Part shown: positions 21,501-35,197 of the stretch, piece by piece
Position numbering within the stretch: the stretch's first letter is position 1
Layout of the letters: each line of letters starts with the position of its first letter
From: Sipunculus nudus
Taxonomy: Eukaryota; Annelida; Sipuncula; Golfingiida; Sipunculidae
Assembly (NCBI GenBank): GCA_026874595.1
Contig: CM049308.1
Location: 48,059,327-48,123,326, forward strand
Length of the DNA: 64,000 nucleotides
Direction: 5' to 3'
Notes under the pieces: model-generated
The model's input: the letters and a program-made list of their open reading frames with translations, nothing else
Database searches by the model: none
Told to the model about the DNA's origin: nothing
Translations under genes and position numbers: made by a program

Positions 21501-24500
21501 GGTTAATAGCTCAGCTGCCTGTAAGTCTTCACATAAGGAAGAACCCCATTGATTTATAGCTCAGCTGCCTGTATGTCATCACATAAGGAAGAACCCCATT
21601 GATTTATAGCTCAGCAGCCTGTAAGTCATCACATAAGGAAGAACCCCATTGATTTATAGCTCAGCAGCCTGTATGTCATCACATAAGGAAGAACCCCATT
21701 GATTTATAGCTCAGCTGCCTGTAAGTCTTCACATAAGGAAGAACCCCATTGATTTATAGCTCAGCTGCCTGTAAGTCCTCACATAAGGAAGAACCCTGTT
21801 GATTAATAGCTCAGCTGCCTGTAAGTCTTCACATAAGGAAGAACCCCATTGATTTATAGCTCAGCAGCCTGTAAGTCCTCACATAAGGAAGAACCCCATT
21901 GATTTATAGCTCAGCTGCCTGTAAGTCTTCACATAAGGAAGAACCCCATTGATTTATAGCTCAGCTGCCTGTAAGTCTTCACATAAGGAAGAACCCCATT
22001 GATTTATAGCTCAGCTGCCTGTAAGTCTTCACATAAGGAAGAACCCCATTGATTTATAGCTCAGCTGCCTGTAAGTCTTCACATAAGGAAGAACCCCATT
22101 GATTTATAGCTCAGCTGCCTATAAGTCTTCACATAAGGAAGAACCCCATTGATTTATAGCTCAGCTGCCTGTAAGTCTTCACATAAGGAAGAACCCCATT
22201 GATTTATAGCTCAGCTGCCTGTAAGTCTTCACATAAGGAAGAACCCCATTGATTTATAGCTCAGCTGCCTGTAAGTCCTCACATAAGGAAGAACCCCATT
22301 GATTTATAGCTCAGCTGCCTGTAAGTCATCACATAAGGAAGAACCCCATTGATTTATAGCTCAGCAGCCTGTATGTCATCACATAAGTAAGAACCCCATT
22401 CATTTATAGCTCAGCTGCCTGTATGTCATCACACAAGAAAGAACCCCATTGATTTTTTAGCTCAGCTGCCTGTAAGTCTTCACACAAGGAAGAACCCCAT
22501 TGATTTATAGCTGAGCTGACTGTAAGTCATCACATAAGGAAGAACCCCATTGATTTATAGCACAGCAGCCTGTATGTCATCATATAAGGAAGAACCCCAT
22601 TGATTTATAGCTCAGCTGCCTGTAAGTCTTCACATAAGGAAGAACCCCATTGATTTATAGCTCAGCAGCCTGTATGTCATCACATAAGGAAGAACCCCAT
22701 TGATTTATAGCTCAGCTGCCTGTAAGTCTTCACATAAGGAAGAACCCCATTGATTTATAGCTCAGCTGCCTGTATGTCATCACATAAGGAAGAACCCCAT
22801 TGATTTATAGCTCAGCTGCCTGTAAGTCATCACATTAGGAAGAACCCCATTGATTTATAGCTCAGCAGCCTGTATGTCGTCACATAAGGAAGAACCCCAT
22901 TGATTTATAGCTCAGCTGCCTGTATGTCGTCACATAAGGAAGAACCCCATTGATTTATAGCTCAGCTGCCTGTATGTCGTCACATAAGGAATAACCCCAT
23001 TGATTTATAGCTCACCTGCCTGTTAGTCTTCACATAAGGAAGAACCCCATTGATTTATAGCTCAGCAGCCTGTAAGTCATCACATAAGGAAGAACCCTAT
23101 TGATTTATAGCTCAGCAGCCTGTAAGTCTTCACAGAAGGAAGAACCCCATTGATTTATAGCTCAGCTGCCTGTAAGTCTTCACATAAGGAAGAACCCCAT
23201 TGATTTATAGCTCAGCTGCCTGTAAGTCTTCACATAAGGAAGAACCCCATTGATTTATAGCTAAGCAGCCTGTAAGTCCTCACATAAGGAAGAACCCCAT
23301 TGATTTATAGCTCAGCTGCCTGTAAGTCTTCACATAAGGAAGAACCCCATTGATTTATAGCTCAGCTGCCTGTAAGTCTTCACATAAGGAAGAACCCCAT
23401 TGATTTATAGCTCAGCTGCCTGTAAGTCTTCACATAAGGAAGAACCCCATTGATTTATAGCTCAGCTACCTGTTAGTCTTCACATAAGGAAGAACCCCAT
23501 TGATTTATAGCTCAGCTTCCTGTAAGTCATCACATCAGGAAAACCCCATTGATTTATAGCTCAGCAGCCTGTATGTCATCACATAAGGAAGAACCCCATT
23601 GATTTATAGCTCAGCTGCCTGTATGTCGTCACATAAGGAAGAACCCCATTGATTTATAGCTCAGCTGCCTGTATGTCGTCACATAAGGAAGAACCCCATT
23701 GATTTATAGCTCAGCTGCCTGTTAGTCTTCACATAAGGAAGAACCCCATTGATTTATAGCTCAGCAGCCTGTAAGTCATCACATAAGGAAGAACCCTATT
23801 GATTTATAGCTCAGCAGCCTGTATGTCATCACATAAGGAAGAACCCCATTGATTTATAGCTCAGCTGCCTGTAAGTCTTCACATAAGGAAGAACCCCATT
23901 GATTTATAGCTCAGCTGCCTGTAAGTCCTCACATAAGGAAGAACCCTGTTGATTAATAGCTCAGCTGCCTGTAAGTCTTCACATAAGGAAGAACCCCATT
24001 GATTTATAGCTCAGCAGCCTGTAAGTCCTCACATAAGGAAGAACCCCATTGATTTATAGCTCAGCTGCCTGTAAGTCTTCACATAAGGAAGAACCCCATT
24101 GATTTATAGCTCAGCTGCCTGTAAGTCTTCACATAAGGAAGAACCCCATTGATTTATAGCTCAGCTGCCTGTAAGTCTTCACATAAGGAAGAACCCCATT
24201 GATTTATAGCTCAGCTGCCTGTAAGTCTTCACATAAGGAAGAACCCCATTGATTTATAGCTCAGCTGCCTGTAAGTCATCACATAAGGAAGAACCCCATT
24301 GATTTATAGCTCAGCAGCCTGTATGTCATCACATAAGGAAGAACCCCATTGATTTATAGCTCAGCTGCCTGTAAGTCTTCACATAAGGAAGAACCCCATT
24401 GATTTATAGCTCAGCTGCCTGTAAGTCTTCACATAAGGAAGAACCCCATTGATTTATAGCTCAGCTGCCTGTAAGTCTTCACATAAGGAAGAACCCCATT

Positions 24501-27500
24501 GATTTATAGCTCAGCAGCCTGTAAGTCCTCACATAAGGAAGAACCCCATTGATTTATAGCTCAGCTGCCTGTAAGTCTTCACATAAGGAAGAACCCCATT
24601 GATTTATAGCTCAGCTGCCTGTAAGTCTTAACATAAGGAAGAACCCCATTGATTTATAGCTCAGCTGCCTGTAAGTCTTCACATAAGGAAGAACCCCATT
24701 GATTTATAGCTCAGCTGCCTGTAAGTCTTCACATAAGGAAGAACCCCATTGATTTATAGCTCAGCTGCCTGTAAGTCATCACATCAGGAAAACCCCATTG
24801 ATTTATAGCTCAGCTGCCTGTAAGTCATCACATCAGGAAAACCCCATTGATTTATAGCTCAGCAGCCTGTATGTCATCACATAAGGAAGAACCCCATTGA
24901 TTTATAGCTCAGCTGCCTGTAAGTCTTCACATAAGGAAGAACCCCATTGATTTATAGCTCAGCTGCCTGTAAGTCATCACATAAGGAAGAACCCCATTGA
25001 TTTATAGCTCAGCAGCCTGTATTTCATCACATAAGGAAGAACCCCATTGATTTATAGCTCAGCTGCCTGTATGTCGTCACATAAGGAAGAACCCCATTGA
25101 TTTATAGCTCAGCTGCCTGTTAGTCATCACATAAGGAGGAACCCCATTGATTTATAGCTCAGCTGCCTGTTAGTCTTCACATAAGGAATAACCCCATTGA
25201 TTTATAGCTCAGCTGCCTGTATGTCGTCACATAAGGAAGAACCCCATTGATTTATAGCTCAGCTGCCTGTATGTCGTCACATAAGGAAGAACCCCATTGA
25301 GCTATAGCTCCGCTGCCTGTTAGTCTTCACATAAGGAAGAACCCCATTGATTTATAGCTCAGCAGCCTGTAAGTCATCACATAAGGAAGAACCCTATTGA
25401 TTTATAGCTCAGCAGCCTGTTAGTCTTCACATAAGGAAGAACCCCATTGATTTATAACTCAGCTGCCTGTAAGTCTTCACATAAGGAAGAACCCCATTGA
25501 TTTATAGCTCAGCTGCCTGTAAGTCTTCACATAAGGAAGAACCCCATTGATTTATAGCTCAGCTGCCTTTAAGTCTTCACATAAAGAAGAACCCCATTGA
25601 TTTATAGCTCAGCTGCCTGTAAGTCTTCACATAAGGAAGAACCCCATTGATTTATAGCTCAGCTGCCTGTATGTCGTCACATAAGGAAGAACCCCATTGA
25701 GCTATAGCTCAGCTGCCTGTTAGTCTTCACATAAGGAAGAACCCCATTGATTTATAGCTCAGCAGCCTGTAAGTCATCACATAAGGAAGAACCCTATTGA
25801 TTTATAGCTCAGCAGCCTGTTAGTCTTCACATAAGGAAGAACCCCATTGATTTATAGCTCAGCTGCCTGTAAGTCTTCACATAAGGAAGAACCCCATTGA
25901 TTTATAGCTCAGCTGCCTGTAAGTCTTCACATAAGGAAGAACCCCATTGATTTATAGCTCAGCTGCCTGTAAGTCTTCACATAAAGAAGAACCCCATTGA
26001 TTTATAGCTCAGCTGCCTGTAAGTCTTCACATAAGGAAGAACCCCATTGATTTATAGCTCAGCTGCCTGTAAGTCTTCATAAGGAAGAACCCCGTTGATT
26101 AATAGCTCAGCTGCCTGTAAGTCTTCACATAAGGAAGAACCCCATTGATTTATAGCTCAGCTGCCTGTATGTCATCACATAAGGAAGAACCCCATTGATT
26201 TATAGCTCAGCTGCCTGTAAGTCTTCACATAAGGAAGAACCCCATTGATTTATAGCTCAGCTGCCTGTAAGTCTTCACATAAGGAAGAACCCCATTGATT
26301 TATAGCTCAGCTGCCTGTAAGTCTTCACATAAGGACGAACCCCATTGATTTATAGCTCAGCAGCCTGTAAGTCCTCACATAAGGAAGAACCCCATTGATT
26401 TATAGCTCAGCTGCCTGTAAGTCTTCACATAAGGAAGAACCCCATTGATTTATAGCTCAGCTGCCTGTAAGTCTTCACATAAGGAAGAACCCCATTGATT
26501 TATAGCTCAGCTGCCTGTAAGTCTTCACATAAGGAAGAACCCCATTGATTTATAGCTCAGCTACCTGTTAGTCTTCACATAAGGAGGAACCCCATTGATT
26601 TATAGCTCAGCTGCCTGTAAGTCATCACATCAGGAAAACCCCATTGATTTATAGCTCAGCAGCCTGTATGTCATCACATAAGGAAGAACCCCATTGATTT
26701 ATAGCTCAGCTGCCTGTAAGTCTTCACATAAGGAAGAACCCCATTGATTTATAGCTCAGCTGCCTGTATGTCATCACATAAGGAAGAACCCCATTGATTT
26801 ATAGCTCAGCTGCCTGTAAGTCATCACATTAGGAAGAACCCCATTGATTTATAGCTCAGCAGCCTGTATTTCATCACATAAGGAAGAACCCCATTGATTT
26901 ATAGCTCAGCTGCCTGTATGTCGTCACATAAGGAAGAACCCCATTGATTTATAGCTCAGCTGCCTGTTAGTCATCACATAAGGAGGAACCCCATTGATTT
27001 ATAGCTCAGCTGCCTGTTAGTCTTCACATAAGGAAGAACCCCATTGATTTATAGCTCAGCTGCCTGTATGTCGTCACATAAGGAAGAACCCCATTGATTT
27101 ATAGCTCAGCTGCCTGTATGTCGTCACATAAGGAAGAACCCCATTGAGCTATAGCTCCGCTGCCTGTTAGTCTTCACATAAGGAAGAACCCCATTGATTT
27201 ATAGCTCAGCAGCCTGTAAGTCATCACATAAGGAAGAACCCTATTGATTTATAGCTCAGCAGCCTGTTAGTCTTCACATAAGGAAGAACCCCATTGATTT
27301 ATAACTCAGCTGCCTGTAAGTCTTCACATAAGGAAGAACCCCATTGATTTATAGCTCAGCTGCCTGTAAGTCTTCACATAAGGAAGAACCCCATTGATTT
27401 ATAGCTCAGCTGCCTTTAAGTCTTCACATAAAGAAGAACCCCATTGATTTATAGCTCAGCTGCCTGTAAGTCTTCACATAAGGAAGAACCCCATTGATTT

Positions 27501-30500
27501 ATAGCTCAGCTGCCTGTATGTCGTCACATAAGGAAGAACCCCATTGAGCTATAGCTCAGCTGCCTGTTAGTCTTCACATAAGGAAGAACCCCATTGATTT
27601 ATAGCTCAGCAGCCTGTAAGTCATCACATAAGGAAGAACCCTATTGATTTATAGCTCAGCAGCCTGTTAGTCTTCACATAAGGAAGAACCCCATTGATTT
27701 ATAGCTCAGCTGCCTGTAAGTCTTCACATAAGGAAGAACCCCATTGATTTATAGCTCAGCTGCCTGTAAGTCTTCACATAAGGAAGAACCCCATTGATTT
27801 ATAGCTCAGCTGCCTGTAAGTCTTCACATAAAGAAGAACCCCATTGATTTATAGCTCAGCTGCCTGTAAGTCTTCACATAAGGAAGAACCCCATTGATTT
27901 ATAGCTCAGCTGCCTGTAAGTCTTCACATAAGGAAGAACCCCATTGATTAATAGCTCAGCTGCCTGTAAGTCTTCACATAAGGAAGAACCCCATTGATTT
28001 ATAGCTCAGCTGCCTGTATGTCATCACATAAGGAAGAACCCCATTGATTTATAGCTCAGCAGCCTGTAAGTCCTCACATAAGGAAGAACCCCATTGATTT
28101 ATAGCTCAGCTGCCTGTAAGTCTTCACATAAGGAAGAACCCCATTGATTTATAGCTCAGCTGCCTGTTAGTCTTCACATAAGGAAGAACCCCATTGATTT
28201 ATAGCTCAGCAGCCTGTAAGTCTTCACATAAGGAAGAACCCCATTTATTTATAGCTCAGCTGCCTGTTAGTCATCACATAAGGAAGAACCCCATTGATTT
28301 ATAGCTCAGCTGCCTGTTAGTCCTCACATAAGGAAGAACCCCATTGATTTATAGCTCAGCTGCCTGTATGTCGTCACATAAGGAAGAACCCCATTGATTT
28401 ATAGCTCAGCTGCCTGTAAGTCTTCACATAAGGAAGAACCCCATTGATTTATAGCTCAGCTGCCTGTAAGTCTTCACATAAGGAAGAACCCCATTGATTT
28501 ATAGCTCAGCTGCCTGTAAGTCTTCACATAAGGAAGAACCCCATTGATTTATAGCTCAGCTGCCTGTAAGTCATCACATAAGGAAGAACCCCATTGATTT
28601 ATAGCTCAGCAGCCTGTATGTCATCACATAAGGAAGAACCCCATTGATTTATAGCTCAGCTGCCTGTAAGTCTTCACATAAGGAAGAACCCCATTGATTT
28701 ATAGCTCAGCTGCCTGTAAGTCTTCACATAAGGAAGAACCCCATTGATTTATAGCTCAGCTGCCTGTAAGTCTTCACATAAGGAAGAACCCCATTGATTT
28801 ATAGCTCAGCTGCCTGTAAGTCTTCACATAAGGAAGAACCTCATTGATTTATAGCTCAGCTGCCTGTAAGTCTTCACATAAGGAAGAACCCCATTGATTT
28901 ATAGCTCAGCTGCCTGTAAGTCATCACATAAGGAAGAACCCCATTGATTTATAGCTCAGCTGCCTGTAAGTCTTCACATAAGGAAGAACCCCATTGATTT
29001 ATAGCTCAGCTGCCTGTAAGTCATCACATAAGGAAGAACCCCATTGATTTATAGCTCAGCAGCCTGTATGTCATCACATAAGGAAGAACCCCATTGATTT
29101 ATAGCTCAGCTGCCTGTAAGTCTTCACATAAGGAAGAACCCCATTGATTTATAGCTCAGCTGCCTGTATGTCATCACATAAGGAAGAACCCCATTGATTT
29201 ATAGCTCAGCTGCCTGTAAGTCATCACATTAGGAAGAACCCCATTGATTTATAGCTCAGCAGCCTGTATGTCGTCACATAATGAAGAACCCCATTGATTT
29301 ATAGCTCAGCTGCCTGTATGTCGTCACATAAGGAAGAACCCCATTGATTTATAGCTCAGCTGCCTGTATGTCGTCACATAAGGAATAACCCCATTGATTT
29401 ATAGCTCAGCTGCCTGTTAGTCTTCACATAAGGAAGAACCCCATTGATTTATAGCTCAGCAGCCTGTAAGTCATCACATAAGGAAGAACCCTATTGATTT
29501 ATAGCTCAGCAGCCTGTAAGTCCTCACATAAGGAAGAACCCCATTGATTTATAGCTCAGCTGCCTGTAAGTCTTCACATAAGGAAGAACCCCATTGATTT
29601 ATAGCTCAGCTGCCTGTAAGTCTTCACATAAGGAAGAACCCCATTGATTTATAGCTCAGCAGCCTGTAAGTCTTCACATAAGGAAGAACCCCATTTATTT
29701 ATAGCTCAGCTGCCTGTTAGTCATCACATAAGGAAGAACCCCATTGATTTATAGCTCAGCTGCCTGTTAGTCCTCACATAAGGAAGAACCCCATTGATTT
29801 ATAGCTCAGCTGCCTGTATGTCGTCACATAAGGAAGAACCCCATTGATTTATAGCTCAGCTGCCTGTAAGTCTTCACATAAGGAAGAACCCCATTGATTT
29901 ATAGCTCAGCTGCCTGTAAGTCTTCACATAAGGAAGAACCCCATTGATTTATAGCTCAGCTGCCTGTAAGTCTTCACATAAGGAAGAACCCCATTGATTT
30001 ATAGCTCAGCTGCCTGTAAGTCATCACATAAGGAAGAACCCCATTGATTTATAGCTCAGCAGCCTGTATGTCATCACATAAGGAAGAACCCCATTGATTT
30101 ATAGCTCAGCTGCCTGTAAGTCTTCACATAAGGAAGAACCCCATTGATTTATAGCTCAGCTGCCTGTAAGTCTTCACATAAGGAAGAACCCCATTGATTT
30201 ATAGCTCAGCTGCCTGTAAGTCTTCACATAAGGAAGAACCCCATTGATTTATAGCTCAGCTGCCTGTAAGTCTTCACATAAGGAAGAACCTCATTGATTT
30301 ATAGCTCAGCTGCCTGTAAGTCTTCACATAAGGAAGAACCCCATTGATTTATAGCTCAGCTGCCTGTAAGTCATCACATAAGGAAGAACCCCATTGATTT
30401 ATAGCTCAGCTGCCTGTAAGTCTTCACATAAGGAAGAACCCCATTGATTTATAGCTCAGCTGCCTGTAAGTCATCACATAAGGAAGAACCCCATTGATTT

Positions 30501-33500
30501 ATAGCTCAGCAGCCTGTATGTCATCACATAAGGAAGAACCCCATTGATTTATAGCTCAGCTGCCTGTAAGTCTTCACATAAGGAAGAACCCCATTGATTT
30601 ATAGCTCAGCTGCCTGTATGTCATCACATAAGGAAGAACCCCATTGATTTATAGCTCAGCTGCCTGTAAGTCATCACATTAGGAAGAACCCCATTGATTT
30701 ATAGCTCAGCAGCCTGTATGTCGTCACATAATGAAGAACCCCATTGATTTATAGCTCAGCTGCCTGTATGTCGTCACATAAGGAAGAACCCCATTGATTT
30801 ATAGCTCAGCTGCCTGTATGTCGTCACATAAGGAATAACCCCATTGATTTATAGCTCAGCTGCCTGTTAGTCTTCACATAAGGAAGAACCCCATTGATTT
30901 ATAGCTCAGCAGCCTGTAAGTCATCACATAAGGAAGAACCCTATTGATTTATAGCTCAGCAGCCTGTAAGTCTTCACAGAAGGAAGAACCCCATTGATTT
31001 ATAGCTCAGCTGCCTGTAAGTCTTCACATAAGGAAGAACCCCATTGATTTATAGCTCAGCTGGCTGTAAGTCTTCACATAAATAAGAACCCCATTGATTT
31101 ATAGCTCAGCAGCCTGTAAGTCCTCACATAAGGAAGAACCCCATTGATTTATAGCTCAGCTGCCTGTAAGTCTTCACATAAGGAAGAACCCCATTGATTT
31201 ATAGCTCAGCTGCCTGTAAGTCTTCACATAAGGAAGAACCCCATTGATTTATAGCTCAGCTGCCTGTAAGTCTTCACATAAGGAAGAACCCCATTGATTT
31301 ATAGCTCAGCTACCTGTTAGTCTTCACATAAGGAAGAACCCCATTGATTTATAGCTCAGCTGCCTGTAAGTCATCACATCAGGAAAACCCCATTGATTTA
31401 TAGCTCAGCAGCCTGTATGTCATCACATAAGGAAGAACCCCATTGATTTATAGCTCAGCTGCCTGTAAGTCTTCACATAAGGAAGAACCCCATTGATTTA
31501 TAGCTCAGCTGCCTGTAAGTCGTCACATAAGGAAGAACCCCATTGAGCTATAGCTCAGCTGCCTGTTAGTCTTCACATAAGGAAGAACCCCATTGATTTA
31601 TAGCTCAGCAGCCTGTAAGTCATCACATAAGGAAGAACCCTATTGATTTATAGCTCAGCAGCCTGTTAGTCTTCACATAAGGAAGAGCCCCATTGATTTA
31701 TAACTCAGCTGCCTGTAAGTCTTCACATAAGGAAGAACCCCATTGATTTATAGCTCAGCTGCCTGTAAGTCTTCACATAAGGAAGAACCCCATTGATTTA
31801 TAGCTCAGCTGCCTGTAAGTCTTCACATAAAGAAGAACCCCATTGATTTATAGCTCAGCTGCCTGTAAGTCTTCACATAAGGAAGAACCCCATTGATTTA
31901 TAGCTCAGCTGCCTGTATGTCGTCACATAAGGAAGAACCCCATTGAGCTATAGCTCAGCTGCCTGTTAGTCTTCACATAAGGAAGAACCCCATTGATTTA
32001 TAGCTCAGCAGCCTGTAAGTCATCACATAAGGAAGAACCCTATTGATTTATAGCTCAGCAGCCTGTAAGTCTTCACATAAGGAAGAACCCCATTGATTTA
32101 TAGCTCAGCTGCCTGTAAGTCTTCACATAAGGAAGAACCCCATTGATTTATAGCTCAGCTGCCTGTAAGTCTTCACATAAGGAAGAACCCCATTGATTTA
32201 TAGCTCAGCTGCCTGTAAGTCTTCACATAAAGAAGAACCCCATTGATTTATAGCTCAGCTGCCTGTAAGTCTTCACATAAGGAAGAACCCCATTGATTTA
32301 TAGCTCAGCTGCCTGTAAGTCTTCACATAAGGAAGAACCCCGTTGATTAATAGCTCAGCTGCCTGTAAGTCTTCACATAAGGAAGAACCCCATTGATTTA
32401 TAGCTCAGCTGCCTGTATGTCATCACATAAGGAAGAACCCCATTGATTTATAGCTCAGCAGCCTGTAAGTCCTCACATAAGGAAGAACCCCATTGATTTA
32501 TAGCTCAGCTGCCTGTAAGTCTTCACATAAGGAAGAACCCCATTGATTTATAGCTCAGCTGCCTGTAAGTCTTCACATAAGGAAGAACCCCATTGATTTA
32601 TAGCTCAGCTGCCTGTAAGTCTTCACATAAGGAAGAACCCCATTGATTTATAGCTCAGCTGCCTGTAAGTCTTCACATAAGGAAGAACCCCATTGATTTA
32701 TAGCTCAGCTGCCTGTAAGTCATCACATAAGGAAGAACCCCATTGATTTATAGCTCAGCAGCCTGTATGTCATCACATAAGGAAGAACCCCATTGATTTA
32801 TAGCTCAGCTGCCTGTAAGTCTTCACATAAGGAAAAAACCCATTGATTTATAGCTCAGCTGCCTGTATGTCATCACATAAGGAAGAAAGCCATTGATTTA
32901 TAGCTCAGCTGCCTGTAAGTCATCACATTAGGAAGAACCCCATTGATTTATAGCTCAGCAGCCTGTATGTCATCACATAAGGAAGAACCCCATTGATTTA
33001 TAGCTCAGCTGCCTGTATGTCGTCACATAAGGAAGAACCCCATTGATTTATAGCTCAGCTGCCTGTTAGTCATCACATAAGGAAGAACCCCATTGATTTA
33101 TAGCTCAGCTGCCTGTTAGTCTTCACATAAGGAAGAACCCCATTGATTTATAGCTCAGCTGCCTGTAAGTCATCACATAAGGAAGAACCACATTGATTTA
33201 TAGCTCAGCTGCCTGTAAGACTTTACATAAAGAAGAACCCCATTGATTTATAGCTCAGCTGCCTGTAAGTCATCACATAAGGAAGAACCACATTGATTTA
33301 TAGCTCAGCTGCCTGTTAGTCATCACATAAGGAAGAACCCCATTGATTTTTAGCTCAGCTGCCTGTATGTCGTCACATAAGGAAGAACCCCATTGATTTA
33401 TAGCTCAGCTGCCTGTATGTCATCACATAAGGAAGAACCCCATTGATTTATGGCTCAGCTGCCTGTAAGTCATCACATAAGGAAGAACCCCATTGATTTA

Positions 33501-34122
33501 TAGGTCAGCTGCCTGTAAGTCTTCATATAAGGAAGAACCCCATTGATTTATAGCTCAGCTGCCTGTATGTCATCACATAAGGAAGAACCCCATTGATTTA
33601 TATCTCAGCTGCCTGTAAGTCATCACATAAGGAAGAACCCCATAGATTTATAGCTCTGCTGCCTGTAAGTCATCACATAAGGAAGAACCTCATTGATTTA
33701 TAGCTCAGCTGCATGTAAGTCATCACATAAGGAAGAACCCCATAGATTTATAGCTCAGCTGCCTGTATGTCATCACATAAGGAAGAACCCCATTGATTTT
33801 TAGCACAGTTGCCTGTAACTTATCACATAAAGTAGAACCCCATTGATTTATAGCTCACCTGCCTGTAAGTTATCACATAGGGAAGAACCCCATTGATTTA
33901 TAGCTCAGCTGCCTGTAAGTTATCACATAAGGAAGAACCCCATTGATTTATAGCTCAGCTGCCTGTTAGTCATCACATAAGGAAGAACCCCATTGATTTA
34001 TATCTCAGCTGCCTGTAAGTCATCACACAAGAAAGAACCCTATTGATTTTTAGCTCACCTGCCTGTAAGTTATCACATAAGGAAGAACCCCATTGATTTA
34101 TAGCTCAGCTGCCTGTAAGTCT
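15526..34122 (+). repeat. 18.6-kb minisatellite, 50-bp monomer, about 370 copies
   Basis: The monomer comprises CATAAGGAAGAACCCCATTG, ATTTATAGCTCAGCTGCCTG and TAAGTCATCA. Copies are highly alike. Most variation is at a few sites: the AAGTC/ATGTC/TAGTC position, the next base pair (AT, TT, GT, CT), CAGCTG versus CAGCAG, and CCCCAT versus CCCTAT or CCCTGT. These variants define higher-order duplications (shifts of 950, 1450, 1847 and 2549 bp). No frame is open through it. It lies in the first intron seen of the LRR gene. The monomer is degenerate at the right end (33160-34122), typical of an array edge. Confidence 0.98.
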
Positions 34123-35190
34123 TTTGACCTAAAATTATGGTCCTTTTCCCATTGACAGGGCGCATGTTTTGAAAATTTTGGGAGTTGGACCTACAAATCC
34201 AAAATTCAACAAACATTTTGATGTGTTCTTATGTACCTTAAGTTCTCACATACCAAACCAAAAACTGCATGGGTCACTGCAAATTTGTTTCTTTGTTGAG
34301 GGGAACCTCCATTATCCATTAAAAACCTATTGTTACATTTCAAGACTGACTAACATGAAAAGCACTGGTGCTATTTTGTTTGAATATATTTGGCTTGGAA
34401 TATTCCTCTATATAATCCTAAATACCTGCCAGAAATTAGATCAATATCATGTAATTGTATCCACCAAAACAAAGTTTTGCGGATACTTTGCACATTAACT
34501 CACATATCTTAGGACTCATTTGACTAATCTGGCTAAAATTTTTGCATGAGTGTAGCTCTTGATTAGCTCTTTATCATACACAAAGCTGGTGGCGCCACCT
34601 GCAACCATTTTGGCACAGTGTCTGTCTGTCTGCCATGGAATAAAGACACTCATATCTCGACATTGGTTTTACTTATCTGCCCTAAATTTTGCATAAGTAT
34701 AGATCTAACAAAGCTCTACAGCTTATCCAGATTTGGTGGCCCAACTTACAACCTTTTTTGCATGATGTCCATTTGTTCAACTGCCTAGGGTAAAAATCAC
34801 TCATCACAGCAGTGGTTTGACTTATCCACCTGAAATTTTGCATATGTATAAAGCTTTCTCTTTCAAATATCAGGTGGCACCACCTAAAATCATGTTTACA
34901 TGGCAGACATCCATGCTAATATGCAACACATCTCACTCCATTTCCACTTTGGACTCAATCCATGCATCACTTCATCAGTCCCACTCTTTTATTTCGCAGA
35001 TACATGAAGTTGCCTGTCAACTACCTGTATTTTAGTTTTTAGATGTTATGGACCAGAACATTACTTAACATGGTAACTGTTGAAGCTAGAGACTTTTTTC
35101 CAATAATATAAATTTATTTAACCAAGATTTAATTGTATGCCAGAAATCAGATCAGAATTTTGCAAATTTTGCCCAACTTTGCCAATGGCA
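34123..35190 (+). repeat. Dispersed element Z interrupted by a Helitron
   Basis: The array runs without a break into Z body sequence (GCATGTTTTGAAAA, ACCTACAAATCC). Z continues to 34459 and resumes at 35036 (TTATGGACCAGAACAT) to about 35190 (TTTTGCCCAACTTTGCCAATGGCA). The Z head that should lie at the left is replaced by the array. Confidence 0.75.
34460..35035 (+). mobile_element. Non-autonomous Helitron, 576 bp
   Basis: The 5' end is TCCACCAAAACAAAGTTTTG preceded by A. The 3' end is CTGTATTTTAG followed by T, after a weak hairpin (GTTGCCTGTCAAC). It is inserted in element Z with no duplication. Confidence 0.65.
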
Positions 35191-35197
35191 CATTTTT

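Noticed and set aside
15526-34122. CRISPR-like array of direct repeats
   Set aside because: The repeats are contiguous 50-mers with no unique spacers, in eukaryotic intron context.
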